Part shown: positions 50,225 through 59,026 of the stretch, in pieces | How positions within the stretch are numbered: position 1 is the first letter of the stretch | How the letters are laid out: every line of letters begins with the position of its first letter | NCBI RefSeq assembly: GCF_003947415.1 | Contig: NZ_QHKL01000002.1 | Coordinates: 124,001-188,000 of the forward strand | Reading direction: 5' to 3' | Source of the DNA: Amycolatopsis sp. WAC 01376 | GTDB taxonomy: Bacteria; Actinomycetota; Actinomycetes; Mycobacteriales; Pseudonocardiaceae | Length of the DNA stretch: 64,000 nt | Notes under the pieces: model-generated | Told to the model about the DNA's origin: nothing | The model's input: only the letters and a program-made list of their open reading frames with translations | The model's database searches: none | Program-made: the position numbers and the translations under genes

Positions 50225-52018
50225 ATGAGCACCCCAGTGTTGACTGCGGTGGCCTGGCCCTACGCCAACGGCCCCCGCCACATCGGCCACGTGTCCGGAT
50301 TCGGCGTCCCGTCCGACGTCTTCTCCCGCTACCAGCGAATGGCCGGCAACCGGGTGCTCATGGTGTCCGGTACCGACGAACACGGCACCCCGATCACCGT
50401 CCAGGCCGACAAAGAAGGCATGACCTCCCAGCAGACGGCCGACAAGTACACCCGTCAAATCGGCCAGGACCTGCAGGGACTCGGTCTCACCTACGACCTG
50501 TTCACCCGCACCACCACGGGTAACCACGCCGACGTCACGCAGCAGATCTTCCTCGCGCTGCACCGCAACGGCTACGTCGTCCCCAAGACGACCCGGGGCG
50601 CGATCAGCCCGTCGACCGGCCGCACTCTGCCCGACCGGTACATCGAGGGCACGTGCCCGATCTGCGGTTACGACGGCGCGCGCGGCGACCAGTGCGACAA
50701 CTGCGGCAACCAGCTCGACGCCGCGGAGCTGATCAACCCGAAGTCGCGGATCAACGGTGAAACGCCGAAATTCGTCGAGACCGAGCACTACTTCCTCGAC
50801 CTGACGGCGTTCGTCGAAACCTTGGGCAAGTGGCTGTCCAGCAAGACCGACTGGCGCCCGAACGTCCTCAACTTCACGAAGAACCTGATCGACGACATGC
50901 GGCCGCGGCCGATCACCCGCGATCTCGACTGGGGCGTGAAGATCCCGCTGGACGGCTGGCGCGACCAGCCGCTCAAGCGCTTCTACGTCTGGTTCGACGC
51001 GGTCATCGGCTACTTCTCGGCGAGCGTCGAGTGGGCGCGCCGGTCCGGCAACCCGGACGCCTGGCAGGAGTGGTGGAACAACCCGGACGCCCGCTCCTAC
51101 TACTTCATGGGCAAGGACAACATCACCTTCCACGCCCAGATCTGGCCCGCGCTGCTCTTCGGCCACAACGGCGAGGGCGATCGCGGCGGCGTGGCGGGCA
51201 AGTACGGCAAGCTGCACCTGCCCGACGAGATCGTTTCCAGCGAGTTCCTCACGATGAGCGGCTCGAAGTTCTCGACCTCGCGCGGCACGGTCATCTACGT
51301 CCACGACTTCCTGCGCGAGTTCGGCCCGGACACGCTCCGGTACTTCATCTCGGTCGCGGGGCCCGAGACCCAGGACACCGACTTCACCTGGGACGAATTC
51401 GTCCGCCGGACCAACTTCGAGCTGGCCAACGAGTGGGGCAACCTCGTCAACCGGTCCATCTCCATGGCCCACAAGAACGTCGGAGCCATTCCGCGTCCCG
51501 ACGCTCCCACGGCCGCCGACGAGGAGCTCAAGGAGCTCTCCCGCAAGGCGTTCGACACCGCTGGCGCCCACCTCCAGCGGTCCCGGTTCAAAGCCGCGGC
51601 CGGCGAGGCCATGCGCGTCGTCACCGCCGCGAACCGGTACCTCTCGGATCAGGAACCCTGGAAGCTCAAGGACGACCCCGCTCGCCGCGACAGTGTCCTG
51701 CACACCGCGCTGCAGGTCGTCTCGGACGCCAACACCTTGCTGACCCCCTTCCTGCCCCACTCGGCGCAGAAGGTGCACGAGGCACTCGGCGGCACCGGTG
51801 TCTGGGCGGCCCAGCCCGAACTGCAGGAAGTCGAGGACCTCGACATCCCCGGCCGGATCAACCCCATCATCACCGGGGACTACAAGACCGAGCAGGCGCG
51901 CTGGAAGTCCGTGCCGATCGAGGTCGGCAAGCCGCTGGAGAAGCCGACCCCGTTGTTCGCCAAGCTGGACCCGGAACTCGGCGAGACCGGTCCCGAATGG
52001 GCGCCGATCTCGAAATGA
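50225..52018 (+). CDS. metG: Methionyl-tRNA synthetase
   Basis: 597 residues. [21 protein letters not shown] holds the HIGH motif; [18 protein letters not shown] is the two-knuckle zinc insert; the KMSKS loop appears as KFSTSRG. The anticodon-binding helix bundle with [10 protein letters not shown] follows. It belongs to the MetG subtype with a four-Cys zinc insert. Promoter hexamer TAGGCT ends 8 bases before the ATG. Next to tatD, as in many actinobacteria. Confidence 0.95.
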   Translation: MSTPVLTAVAWPYANGPRHIGHVSGFGVPSDVFSRYQRMAGNRVLMVSGTDEHGTPITVQADKEGMTSQQTADKYTRQIGQDLQGLGLTYDLFTRTTTGNHADVTQQIFLALHRNGYVVPKTTRGAISPSTGRTLPDRYIEGTCPICGYDGARGDQCDNCGNQLDAAELINPKSRINGETPKFVETEHYFLDLTAFVETLGKWLSSKTDWRPNVLNFTKNLIDDMRPRPITRDLDWGVKIPLDGWRDQPLKRFYVWFDAVIGYFSASVEWARRSGNPDAWQEWWNNPDARSYYFMGKDNITFHAQIWPALLFGHNGEGDRGGVAGKYGKLHLPDEIVSSEFLTMSGSKFSTSRGTVIYVHDFLREFGPDTLRYFISVAGPETQDTDFTWDEFVRRTNFELANEWGNLVNRSISMAHKNVGAIPRPDAPTAADEELKELSRKAFDTAGAHLQRSRFKAAAGEAMRVVTAANRYLSDQEPWKLKDDPARRDSVLHTALQVVSDANTLLTPFLPHSAQKVHEALGGTGVWAAQPELQEVEDLDIPGRINPIITGDYKTEQARWKSVPIEVGKPLEKPTPLFAKLDPELGETGPEWAPISK

Positions 52019-52025
52019 TCAGCTG

Positions 52026-52862
52026 ATGGGTGCGGAGAAGAAGGAGCCGCCGCCGATCCCGGACAGGTTGCCGGTTTCGGTGGTGGACGCGCATACCCAC
52101 CTCGACGCGTGCGGCGCGGTCACCGCGGCCGATGTGACGGCCATGGTCGACCGCGCCGAACGCGCCGGTGTTTCGCGGGTGATCACCGTCGCGGACGATC
52201 TCGCGGCTGCTCGCTGGGCCGCGCAAGCGTCCACTTGGGACACCCGGGTTTGGGCCGCCGTCGCGATGCATCCCACGCGTACCAAGGAGTTCGGCGAAGC
52301 CGAGAAATCCGAAGTGGAGAGTCTCGCGAAGGAGTCCCGAGTGGTCGCGGTCGGCGAGACCGGCCTCGACTACTACTGGGACTACTCGCCTCACGACGCG
52401 CAACAGGACGCCTTCCGGTGGCACATCGATCTCGCCAAGCGGATCGGCAAGCCGCTGATGATCCATGATCGAGACGCTCACGACGACGTCCTCCGGATCC
52501 TCGAGGAAGAGGGGGCGCCCGACCGCGTCGTCTTCCACTGCTTCTCGGGGGACGAGCACATCGCACGCCGGTGCGTCGACGCGGGATATGTCCTCTCCTT
52601 CGCGGGAACGGTCAGTTTCCGCAACGCCCGCGGACTCCACGAGGCGGCACGGATCGTGCCGGCGGACCAGTACCTCGTCGAAACGGACGCGCCGTTCCTG
52701 ACGCCGCATCCGTTCCGTGGGCGACCGAACGAGCCCTACTGCGCCGCCTACACGGTTCGCCACCTCGCCTCGCTCAGGGGCGAGGCGGTGCACGAGGTGG
52801 CCGAATCGGTGCGAGTGACCGCTGAGCGGGTCTTCGGTTTGCCGACAGTCACCACCGGTTGA
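52026..52862 (+). CDS. tatD: TatD-family deoxyribonuclease
   Basis: 278 residues. VVDAHTHLD gives the first metal histidines, VGETGLDYYWDYS the bridging Glu, LMIHDRDAHDD and FHCFSGDE further histidines, and LVETDAPFLTPHPFRG the last Asp. All metal ligands of this TIM-barrel nuclease are present. It acts on damaged DNA or as a 3'-5' exonuclease in the family. It starts 7 bases after metG and is part of the metG-tatD-rpfB order shared with mycobacteria. Confidence 0.93.
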   Translation: MGAEKKEPPPIPDRLPVSVVDAHTHLDACGAVTAADVTAMVDRAERAGVSRVITVADDLAAARWAAQASTWDTRVWAAVAMHPTRTKEFGEAEKSEVESLAKESRVVAVGETGLDYYWDYSPHDAQQDAFRWHIDLAKRIGKPLMIHDRDAHDDVLRILEEEGAPDRVVFHCFSGDEHIARRCVDAGYVLSFAGTVSFRNARGLHEAARIVPADQYLVETDAPFLTPHPFRGRPNEPYCAAYTVRHLASLRGEAVHEVAESVRVTAERVFGLPTVTTG

Positions 52863-52936
52863 ACGGATTGCGACATTAGTGATCAGCAATGGTCCACTCT
52901 GATGAGTGACCAACGTCACGACACTCCGGGCGGTGT

Positions 52937-52965
52937 TTGCGCAACCCGGCGAGGTTCGTTACTGT
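52937..52965 (+). promoter_or_regulatory. Promoter of rpfB
   Basis: TTGCGC (52937-52942), a 17-base spacer and TACTGT (52960-52965). The transcript would start near 52972, giving a leader of about 225 bases. Confidence 0.6.
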
Positions 52966-52971
52966 CCCGTG

Positions 52972-53196
52972 ATCGTGCCGGTCGGTACCGCTCATGCGGT
53001 TTCCGGCTGTTACGCCCACAGTCACGTCAGTGCACGTCGGGGAAGCGGGACCAGGAGAGGTACGGCCTGGAACCGTGACGATGGCGCTGACTGCGGGTGT
53101 CGGACTTCTAGAGGTGTGCCGAAGTGCGCATCGAGACGAAGGACGTAGTGGAGTGGTTGTAGAGCTCCTCGACGTCTTGGGAAAGGGAACGACCCA
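52972..53196 (+). promoter_or_regulatory. Long structured 5' leader of rpfB
   Basis: This untranslated stretch contains hairpins ACCGC-TCAT-GCGGT (52987-53000) and CCAGG/CCTGG (53051-53070), and a long stem near 53140-53180 pairing AAGGACGT with ACGTCTT around GGAG/CTCC, just before the GGGAAAGGG ribosome site. I see no consensus of the c-di-AMP (ydaO) class. It may be a riboswitch of another kind or a protein/RNA-controlled leader; the rpfB leader is also long in mycobacteria. Confidence 0.45.
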
Positions 53197-54654
53197 GTGA
53201 CTGGTAGCAGTAGGCAGGATGGCTCGCGCCTCGGCGCAGAGACGAACACCTTCGCTTCCTCCGGTTCGGTTGCCGTGCTCGACCGCGACACTCAGTACGG
53301 TCAGCTGGACTACTCCGACGATCCGCGCATCACGCATCAGGACGTCCTGGCCGCACTCGGCCCCGACGCCGACACCCTGATGGCCGAGATCAACGTCGAC
53401 GTCGACGAGCTGATCCGGCTGATCAGCGCCGAGACCACCATGCTTCCGCCGATCGTCATTCCGGACGAGCTGGCCGAAGACCGCACCGCGGGCGCGCCGA
53501 TGAAGGCCGCGACCAAGGACGAGGTCATTTCGAGCGCGACCCGCGTCTGGAAGAAGCGGTTCCTCAAGGGAACCGTCATGGCGGTGTTGCTCACCCTTGG
53601 CGGTGGCGGCGCGGCCGCGATGGCGATGAACAAGAGCGTCACGCTCGACATCGACGGCAAGCAGCAGACCGTCCACAGCTTCGGCGACACGGTCGGCGAG
53701 GTTCTCGAAGACGCCGGTCTTTCGGTCGGCGCGCACGACTCGCTCTCGCCCTCGCCGCAGGCCGAGGTAGGCGACGGCGGCGTCATCAAGCTGGAGCGCG
53801 GCCGCAAGCTCAACCTGATCGTCGACGGCGCCCCGCAGCAGGAGTCCTGGGTCCGCGCGACCAACCTCGGCGAAGCGCTGAACCAGCTCGGTCGCGCCGA
53901 CCTCGCCAAGGCCGGCACCTGGACGTCGCTCCCGCAGAACGGTGAGCTGCCGCTCGAGGGCGCCACCGTCGAGGTCAAGACGCTCAAGAACGTCATGATC
54001 TACGACGGCGCGAACGACCCGCGCAAGGTTCAGACCAACTCGGTCACCACCAAGGAATTCCTCGGTGAGCTCCGGATGACCCTCGGCCCGGACGACGAGG
54101 CCGTCGGCGGCCTCGACGTCAAGCTGGTCGACGGCGCCGAGGTCCACATCAGCCGGACCGGCGTCACCATGGTCAAACAGAACGAGGAAATCGCTCCGCC
54201 CGAGCAGAAGGTCGACGACCCGGAGCTCGAAAAGGGCAAGACCAAGGTCGAAGACCCGGGCACCCCGGGCCAGAAGACCGTGACCTACAAGGTCACCAAC
54301 CGCAACGGCAAAGAGGTCGGCCGCGAGAAGGTCTCGGAAGAGGTCGTCACCGAGGCCAAGCCCAAGATCGTCAAGGTCGGTACGAAGAAGCCCGCCGATC
54401 CGGTCATCGGGGACGCCGGTGCCTGGGATCGCATCGCGCAGTGCGAGTCGACCGGCAACTGGTCCGCCAACACCGGCAACGGTTACTACGGTGGCCTGCA
54501 GTTCAACAAGAGCACCTGGGATGCCTACGGTGGCGATCAGTACGCCGCGTACCCGCACCAGGCCAGCAAGGCCCAGCAGATCGCTGTCGCCGAGAAGGTC
54601 CGTGAGGACCGCGGTGGCTACGGCGCTTGGCCGCACTGTGGCAAGAAGGCCTGA
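53197..54654 (+). CDS. rpfB: Resuscitation-promoting factor RpfB
   Basis: 485 residues: a cytoplasmic N-terminal part (1-125), one membrane helix (about 128-148), three DUF348 repeats (about 150-325; VTLDIDGKQQTVHSFGDTVGEVL is the first), a G5 domain (about 340-410) and a C-terminal Rpf domain, AWDRIAQCESTGNWSANTGNGYYGGLQFN, with the catalytic Glu in CESTGNW. It is a cell-wall transglycosylase that helps dormant cells regrow. The GTG start is preceded by GGGAAAGGG. The long N-terminal extension is usual for Pseudonocardiaceae. Confidence 0.95.
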   Translation: MTGSSRQDGSRLGAETNTFASSGSVAVLDRDTQYGQLDYSDDPRITHQDVLAALGPDADTLMAEINVDVDELIRLISAETTMLPPIVIPDELAEDRTAGAPMKAATKDEVISSATRVWKKRFLKGTVMAVLLTLGGGGAAAMAMNKSVTLDIDGKQQTVHSFGDTVGEVLEDAGLSVGAHDSLSPSPQAEVGDGGVIKLERGRKLNLIVDGAPQQESWVRATNLGEALNQLGRADLAKAGTWTSLPQNGELPLEGATVEVKTLKNVMIYDGANDPRKVQTNSVTTKEFLGELRMTLGPDDEAVGGLDVKLVDGAEVHISRTGVTMVKQNEEIAPPEQKVDDPELEKGKTKVEDPGTPGQKTVTYKVTNRNGKEVGREKVSEEVVTEAKPKIVKVGTKKPADPVIGDAGAWDRIAQCESTGNWSANTGNGYYGGLQFNKSTWDAYGGDQYAAYPHQASKAQQIAVAEKVREDRGGYGAWPHCGKKA

Positions 54655-54674
54655 CCGCCGAATAGTTCTCCTTT

Positions 54675-54721
54675 CCTGAAGGCCATCGTGTGGGTTCCGT
54701 CCCCGCAAGGTGGCCTTCAGG
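54675..54721. terminator. Inverted repeat after rpfB
   Basis: CCTGAAGGCCA (54675-54685) and TGGCCTTCAGG (54711-54721), perfect 11-base arms with a 25-base interior. It overlaps the stop codon of the DUF222 remnant on the other strand and may end both transcripts. Confidence 0.6.
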
Positions 54722-55739
54722 CCGTTAAGGGCTCCTGCGGCGGCGTAGCACCTCCGGATCTCGGTCTCGACAGTCGTGCCCACCAGCGAGGCGGCCGTAG
54801 GTGGGCCACATTCCGGGATCGCTGTGCCTCGTTGCCCTCGCGTACGCCTCCGTCACCACGGTGTGGGCCTTGGTCGCCCTGAGACCGTGCCTGGGGCGGT
54901 CTGGGGCGGCTTACCGGGGTCTCGGTCGGCTCCGCGGGTGGAGGCTGCTCGGTGACCCGTTCCGACGCCTGTCGGGGCAACGGGATGTCCGGGCTGCTTT
55001 CCGCGAGATCGACGATCTCCGAGAGTGCGTCACCGCGTCTCTCCGCCGGCGTGCGGTCGTCGGCTTCTCCGTTCGGAGCCGGATACGCCCGCGGCACCAG
55101 AAGCGCGTTCAGGCGGGCGCCAGTTTCGGGGTCGAGGTTGCCACGCAGGTCCCAGCGACCGGTGCGCTTCTGACGCAACCAGAATTCGCTTCGCTGAAGT
55201 TTCGGACTGGGGTCCTCTTTGGGTTTCCCGTCCGGGTCGAGTTGGGCGAGCAACTCCGTCCCCGCCACCGTGACGTCGCGTGGTCTGGCGACGGAGGCGA
55301 GCTCGACCAGGCCCTTCTCGGCCTCGTGCCGCGTGCTCGCGGTGAGGTGGTCGGGCAGCCGCTTCATGACGGTGACGATCCGGTCGATGCCGGCCTCGGC
55401 CAGCGCGCCGGTGGCGGCCGCGGTACCGGTCAAAGGCGCGACGGGGTCGATCGACGTGCCGTCGCGCACCCGTCTCGAATTGAGCGCGACCGCTCGAGCG
55501 GTCACCTTCTGGGCCTCCGCTCGAGGCACCCGGGCCACATGCTCGTAAAAGGCGGCGATCGAGTTGTATCCGTAGAGCTCACGGACACCACGGGACTCGA
55601 TCTCGGCCAGGATCTGGCCGACTTCGGCGATCAGACGTCGCCCTTCGCGTAGCCGTGTCTGCAACTCGTCGAGAAGCAGGTCGGCGTCACCTTCCGGCAG
55701 GTTGAGCGGGAAGGCCTTGGGAATGTTTGTGCTGGTCAT
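54717..55739 (-). pseudogene. DUF222/HNH endonuclease gene, truncated
   Basis: About 340 residues. The DUF222 domain is clear: LLLDELQTRLREGRRLIAEVGQILAEIESRG, AGIDRIVTVMKRLPDHLTAS and LRGNLDPETGARLNALLVP. It should continue into the HNH nuclease part (CAFPxCDR...HH), but after a Pro-rich linker the frame runs into low-complexity RPPRWWARLSRPRSGG and stops. The nuclease centre is therefore missing. DUF222-HNH genes are repeated, mobile-like families in actinobacteria; this copy interrupts the rpfB-ksgA neighbourhood. Confidence 0.65.
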
Positions 55740-55884
55740 CCCTCGATTGTCGAGGCAAATTCGAACGAATGCACGGTATCGATCGGGTGGATGATCATTA
55801 CCCTCCGGGGGCGCCGACCTGCGCGTATCACTCTGGAGTGGGATAGGTGTCAGTTCGAAACGCCACAAGGATGATGGGGGCGGA

Positions 55885-56490
55885 TCACGTCGGACCCCTG
55901 CCTGAGGGGTCGAGCTGTTCCCACTCCTCGCGGAGCACCCCGTAGACGACGGCGTCGTGCACGCCGCCGGACCAGCGTCGAGCGCGCCGGAACCGGCCTT
56001 CTTCGACGAAACCCAGCCGTCGTCCGACGGCGATCATTCCCGGGTTCCCCGAGAACGTCGCGAAGTCCAGGCGCAGCGTGTCGGTGCGGGAGAACAGGTA
56101 AGTCGTCCACAGGCGCAAGGCTTCGGTGCCGAATCCGCCGCCCCAGTACCGCTCGTCGTAGATGACCAGTCCCATCCGCCGCCAGTCGGTTTGCCGGCTT
56201 TCCCAGTACCAGCTGACCCGGCCGATCAACCTGTCGTCGCCCAGGTCGCACACGGCGAGGCTGGTGCGGGGATCGGGCCGTTCGGCCTTGGTGGTCGTGA
56301 GTTCGATGGCCGTGGATGCGACAGCCGCCGCGGTCGGGGTGCCGAAGTAGGGTCCGTTGGTCTTGTGCCAAGGCCGCGCGGGATCGAGCAGGTCTTCGAG
56401 TGAGGGGAGATCGGATGGCCGCCAGTCGCGCAGCCGGACTTTCTCACCTTCGAGTACGACGTCGTCCACCGGCCAATCGTGGCTTGCCAC
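55885..56490 (-). CDS. GNAT N-acetyltransferase
   Basis: 201 residues of the RimJ/RimL-like GNAT fold: [25 protein letters not shown] opening, [21 protein letters not shown] (acetyl-CoA loop) and [20 protein letters not shown]. The start may be GTG 56490 or GTG 56469. It is divergent from ksgA and its promoter overlaps that of ksgA. The substrate is unknown. Confidence 0.85.
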   Translation of the reverse strand: MASHDWPVDDVVLEGEKVRLRDWRPSDLPSLEDLLDPARPWHKTNGPYFGTPTAAAVASTAIELTTTKAERPDPRTSLAVCDLGDDRLIGRVSWYWESRQTDWRRMGLVIYDERYWGGGFGTEALRLWTTYLFSRTDTLRLDFATFSGNPGMIAVGRRLGFVEEGRFRRARRWSGGVHDAVVYGVLREEWEQLDPSGRGPT

Positions 56491-56497
56491 GGCTGAC

Positions 56498-56503
56498 TAC
56501 GAT
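56498..56503 (+). promoter_or_regulatory. -10 hexamer, leaderless promoter of ksgA
   Basis: TACGAT ends exactly 6 bases before GTG 56510, so ksgA has its own leaderless promoter here instead of being read through from rpfB. Confidence 0.55.
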
Positions 56504-56509
56504 CGTCGG

Positions 56510-57346
56510 GTGACTGAACTGCTCGGCCCTGCGGAGATCAGGGCGCTTGCGGCCGAGCTGGACGTACGTCCGACCAAGAAGCTCGGCCAGAACTTCGTGC
56601 ACGATCCCAACACCGTGCGCCGCATCGTCGATCTTTCCGGGATCGGCGAAGGTGACGTCGTGCTGGAAGTCGGGCCGGGTCTCGGCTCGCTGACCCTCGG
56701 ACTGCTCGCGACCGGTGCCGAAGTCGTCGCGGTCGAGATCGATCCCGTGCTGGCGAAGCGACTGCCGGACACCGTGGCCGAACGAGGCGGGGCCGAAAGG
56801 CTGAAGGTCGTCGGTGCGGATGCTTTGCGGATCACGGCGGACGACCTGCCCACGCAGCCGACCGCGCTCGTCGCGAATCTGCCGTACAACGTCGCGGTTC
56901 CCGTCGTGCTCCACCTGCTCGCCGAGCTGCCGTCGCTGACCAGCGGCCTCGTGATGGTCCAGACCGAGGTCGCGGATCGGATGGCGGCCGGTCCGGGGAG
57001 CCGGACTTACGGCGTGCCCAGCGTCAAGCTCGCTTGGTACGGGAAGACGCGCAAGGTCGCCGCGGTGCCCCGTGCGGTGTTCTGGCCGGTTCCGAATGTG
57101 GATTCCGCACTGGTCGCTTTCGAGCGGGGCGAAGTGGTGTCGTCCGTCGACCGGGAGCGGCTGTTCGCAGTGGTGGACGCCGCCTTCTCTCAACGGCGGA
57201 AGACTTTGCGCGCCGCATTGGCGTCCTGGGCCGGTTCCGCCGAGCGCGCGGGGGAGCTGCTCGTAAAGGCGGGGATCGACCCCAAGACCCGCGGAGAGCA
57301 GTTGGACGTGCACGAGTTCGCTCGGATCGCCGCCGCGGCCGTCTGA
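56510..57346 (+). CDS. rsmA: 16S rRNA (adenine-1518/1519-N6) dimethyltransferase KsgA
   Basis: 278 residues. [41 protein letters not shown] (SAM motif I), [24 protein letters not shown] (catalytic NLPY) and the C-terminal RRKTLRAAL are all present. It dimethylates two adenines near the 3' end of 16S rRNA in late 30S assembly. In mycobacteria it lies in an rpfB-ksgA-ispE operon; here other genes separate them. Confidence 0.96.
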   Translation: MTELLGPAEIRALAAELDVRPTKKLGQNFVHDPNTVRRIVDLSGIGEGDVVLEVGPGLGSLTLGLLATGAEVVAVEIDPVLAKRLPDTVAERGGAERLKVVGADALRITADDLPTQPTALVANLPYNVAVPVVLHLLAELPSLTSGLVMVQTEVADRMAAGPGSRTYGVPSVKLAWYGKTRKVAAVPRAVFWPVPNVDSALVAFERGEVVSSVDRERLFAVVDAAFSQRRKTLRAALASWAGSAERAGELLVKAGIDPKTRGEQLDVHEFARIAAAAV

Positions 57347-57456
57347 CCGACCGCGGCAGATGTGACCGGCACCGCGCCGACGCGAGTTGGTCAAGGTCAG
57401 CACGAGTGCGTAAGTCTTCTTCTCGATCTGCCTGAGCCCGACGCGTCTTAGCAGGC

Positions 57457-57484
57457 AGCGCCCCTGCCGAAGTCCAAGGGCGCT
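57457..57484. terminator. Hairpin downstream of ksgA
   Basis: AGCGCCC (57457-57463) and GGGCGCT (57478-57484), perfect 7-base arms with a 14-base interior, followed by TATC. It separates ksgA from the leader of the MetN-like gene. Confidence 0.5.
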
Positions 57485-57518
57485 TATCGCTGTCTCAGAA
57501 TATGGACAGCGGATCCTG

Positions 57519-57524
57519 TATGAT
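57519..57524 (+). promoter_or_regulatory. -10 hexamer upstream of the SAM riboswitch
   Basis: TATGAT, close to consensus. The expected start near 57531 would place the riboswitch at about +65. No good -35 is seen. Confidence 0.4.
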
Positions 57525-57594
57525 GGACGCGACCAGACGTGTGATCTGCGCCTACGCGCTTGCTTTCATCCAGTGGGATCGGTTTTACTCAGTG

Positions 57595-57692
57595 AACCAT
57601 CCCGAGCGACTGAGAGACCTGGCTCGCCGAAGTCGCAGCAACCACCCTCCACAGGGCAGGTGCTACAGCCAGGACCGATGGAGGCTGTGCCT
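57595..57692 (+). ncRNA. SAM riboswitch candidate (SAM-I/IV clan)
   Basis: Closing stem P1 is CCATC (57597-57601) with GATGG (57677-57681). P2 is GCGACT (57606-57611) with AGTCGC (57631-57636), enclosing GAGAGACCTGGCTCGCCGA, which resembles the S-box k-turn region. The conserved GCAACC follows (57638-57643), P3 is CCCT/AGGG, then GGTGCTA (57659-57665), the SAM-pocket strand. P4 of SAM-I is missing and a small AGGC-TGT-GCCT hairpin follows P1, so it may be a SAM-IV or SAM-I/IV variant form. It precedes a MetN-like gene, the expected context. Confidence 0.75.
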
Positions 57693-57817
57693 AATGAACA
57701 GGGTCACCCACCCGCTCCTGCTGACCAGGCGACGCGTTGTCGATGAAGGTCGCCGCACGGTAAGTGCGTGTCGACGCTCCACCGTTACTGCCTGAGTTCT
57801 TTCCCTTATCTCTGAAT

Positions 57818-57834
57818 CCGTCCGTTCCGGACGG
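57818..57834 (+). terminator. Possible expression platform of the riboswitch
   Basis: CCGTCCG TTC CGGACGG, a perfect 7-base stem with a 3-base loop, 30 bases before the MetN-like start. Only two T follow, so it could be a weak terminator or a structure that hides the start region. Confidence 0.4.
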
Positions 57835-57864
57835 TTACTCGGTGACGGTCGGCGCGCTCGAAAG

Positions 57865-58905
57865 ATGCAGCGCCCCATGCGCATGGAGCCCTTCGTGATC
57901 ACTGTCGAAAACCTGTCCAAATCCTTTCCCCTCAACGGAAATCCCGTCGTCGCCCTGCGCGATGTGAGCGTGGACATCCAAGCGGGCTCGCTGTTCGGAG
58001 TCGTGGGTCCGGCCGGCTCCGGCAAGTCGACCCTCGCTCGTTGCATCGGCCTGCAGGAGCGCCCCGACCGCGGCGTCGTCCGGCTCGACGGCCTCAACAC
58101 CGGGACCCTTGACGGACGTCGTCTTCGCGAGATCCGCCGCCAGGTCGGTGTCGTGAGCACCAAGCCGGAATTGCTCGCCGAGCGCACCATCGCCGGCAAC
58201 ATCGCTTCGCCGCTCGAACAGCTCGGCCTCGACGGTCCGCAGCGCCGCAACCGGGTCGGCAACCTGCTCGACCTGGTCGGGCTCACTCCCCGGGCGGGGC
58301 AGCGGCCGGGCGACCTGACCGAGGGGCAGTTGCGCCGGGTGGCCATCGCCAAGGCTCTCGCCGCCGGGCCGTCCGTGCTCTTGGCCGACGACCCGACCGC
58401 GGGTGTGCAGCCCGAGGAGTCCGGCGCGGTCCTGACCGTGCTCGACCGGGCGCGTGCCGAGCTCGGAGTCACCGTGCTGCTCACCACTCCCGACGCCGGC
58501 GTGGTCCGCCGTGTCTGCGATGACGTCGCGGTACTGGAGGCCGGGGCGATCATCGAACGGGGAACCGTGCTCGACCTGGTCTCCGACCCGAACAGCCGGA
58601 CCGCGCAGGCGCTGCTTCCCGCGATCGAGACCGGGCGGGCGCAGGCCTCGAAGTACGACCGCGCGGTGGATGTCGTGCTCGTCGGCTTCGCTTCGGTCGG
58701 TGCGCTGCTGCCGGAAGCCGCCGGTCGCTTCGACGTCGAACTCGCCACCATCGGCGGCGGCCTGACCCGGATCGGTGACACGCCGGTCGGCCGGTTCCGC
58801 CTCGGTGTGCGCGGTGAGCGCGCGGACGCCGCGCTCGCCTGGATCGCCGAACGCGGCGGCCACGTGACCCACCCGGTCCGCGGACCGCAGGGCGTCGCCG
58901 CCTGA
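57865..58905 (+). CDS. Orphan MetN-like ABC ATPase with NIL-type C-terminus
   Basis: 346 residues. VENLSKSF, VVGPAGSGKSTLARCIG (Walker A), a Q-loop near VGVVSTKPELL and a C-terminal ferredoxin-like domain (about 265-335; VDVVLVGFASVGALLPEAAGRF to GRFRLGV) that matches the NIL methionine-sensing domain of MetN. The signature reads LTEGQLRRVAIAKAL instead of LSGGQ, and Walker B reads VLLADDPTAGV, with Asp where the catalytic Glu is expected. No MetI or MetQ gene is near. Start could also be ATG 57877 or 57883. Expression is probably SAM-controlled. Confidence 0.82.
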   Translation: MQRPMRMEPFVITVENLSKSFPLNGNPVVALRDVSVDIQAGSLFGVVGPAGSGKSTLARCIGLQERPDRGVVRLDGLNTGTLDGRRLREIRRQVGVVSTKPELLAERTIAGNIASPLEQLGLDGPQRRNRVGNLLDLVGLTPRAGQRPGDLTEGQLRRVAIAKALAAGPSVLLADDPTAGVQPEESGAVLTVLDRARAELGVTVLLTTPDAGVVRRVCDDVAVLEAGAIIERGTVLDLVSDPNSRTAQALLPAIETGRAQASKYDRAVDVVLVGFASVGALLPEAAGRFDVELATIGGGLTRIGDTPVGRFRLGVRGERADAALAWIAERGGHVTHPVRGPQGVAA

Positions 58906-58914
58906 TTCCGCCGC

Positions 58915-58956
58915 GAATGGGCCGTCCAGGACGAAAGCTGTCCGGGCGGCCCGTTC
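58915..58956 (+). terminator. Hairpin terminator after the MetN-like gene
   Basis: Arms 58915-58932 and 58940-58956 (core GGGCCGTCCAGGAC) with two mismatched positions and one bulge around GAAAGCT, 10 bases after the stop. Confidence 0.6.
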
Positions 58957-59014
58957 GTGTCTGACACGTCCCGTTCTCTTTTCTCCTGGTGACAGCACAA
59001 GTGGAGCGGCCACG

Positions 59015-59020
59015 TAGTCT
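59015..59020 (+). promoter_or_regulatory. -10 hexamer, leaderless promoter of ispE
   Basis: TAGTCT ends exactly 6 bases before the GTG at 59027. Confidence 0.5.
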
Positions 59021-59026
59021 TGACTG

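Noticed and set aside
52972-53196. c-di-AMP (ydaO) riboswitch before rpfB
   Set aside because: Such elements precede some actinobacterial rpf genes, but the conserved GGTGAATC and CAGCTAACC segments are not present here.
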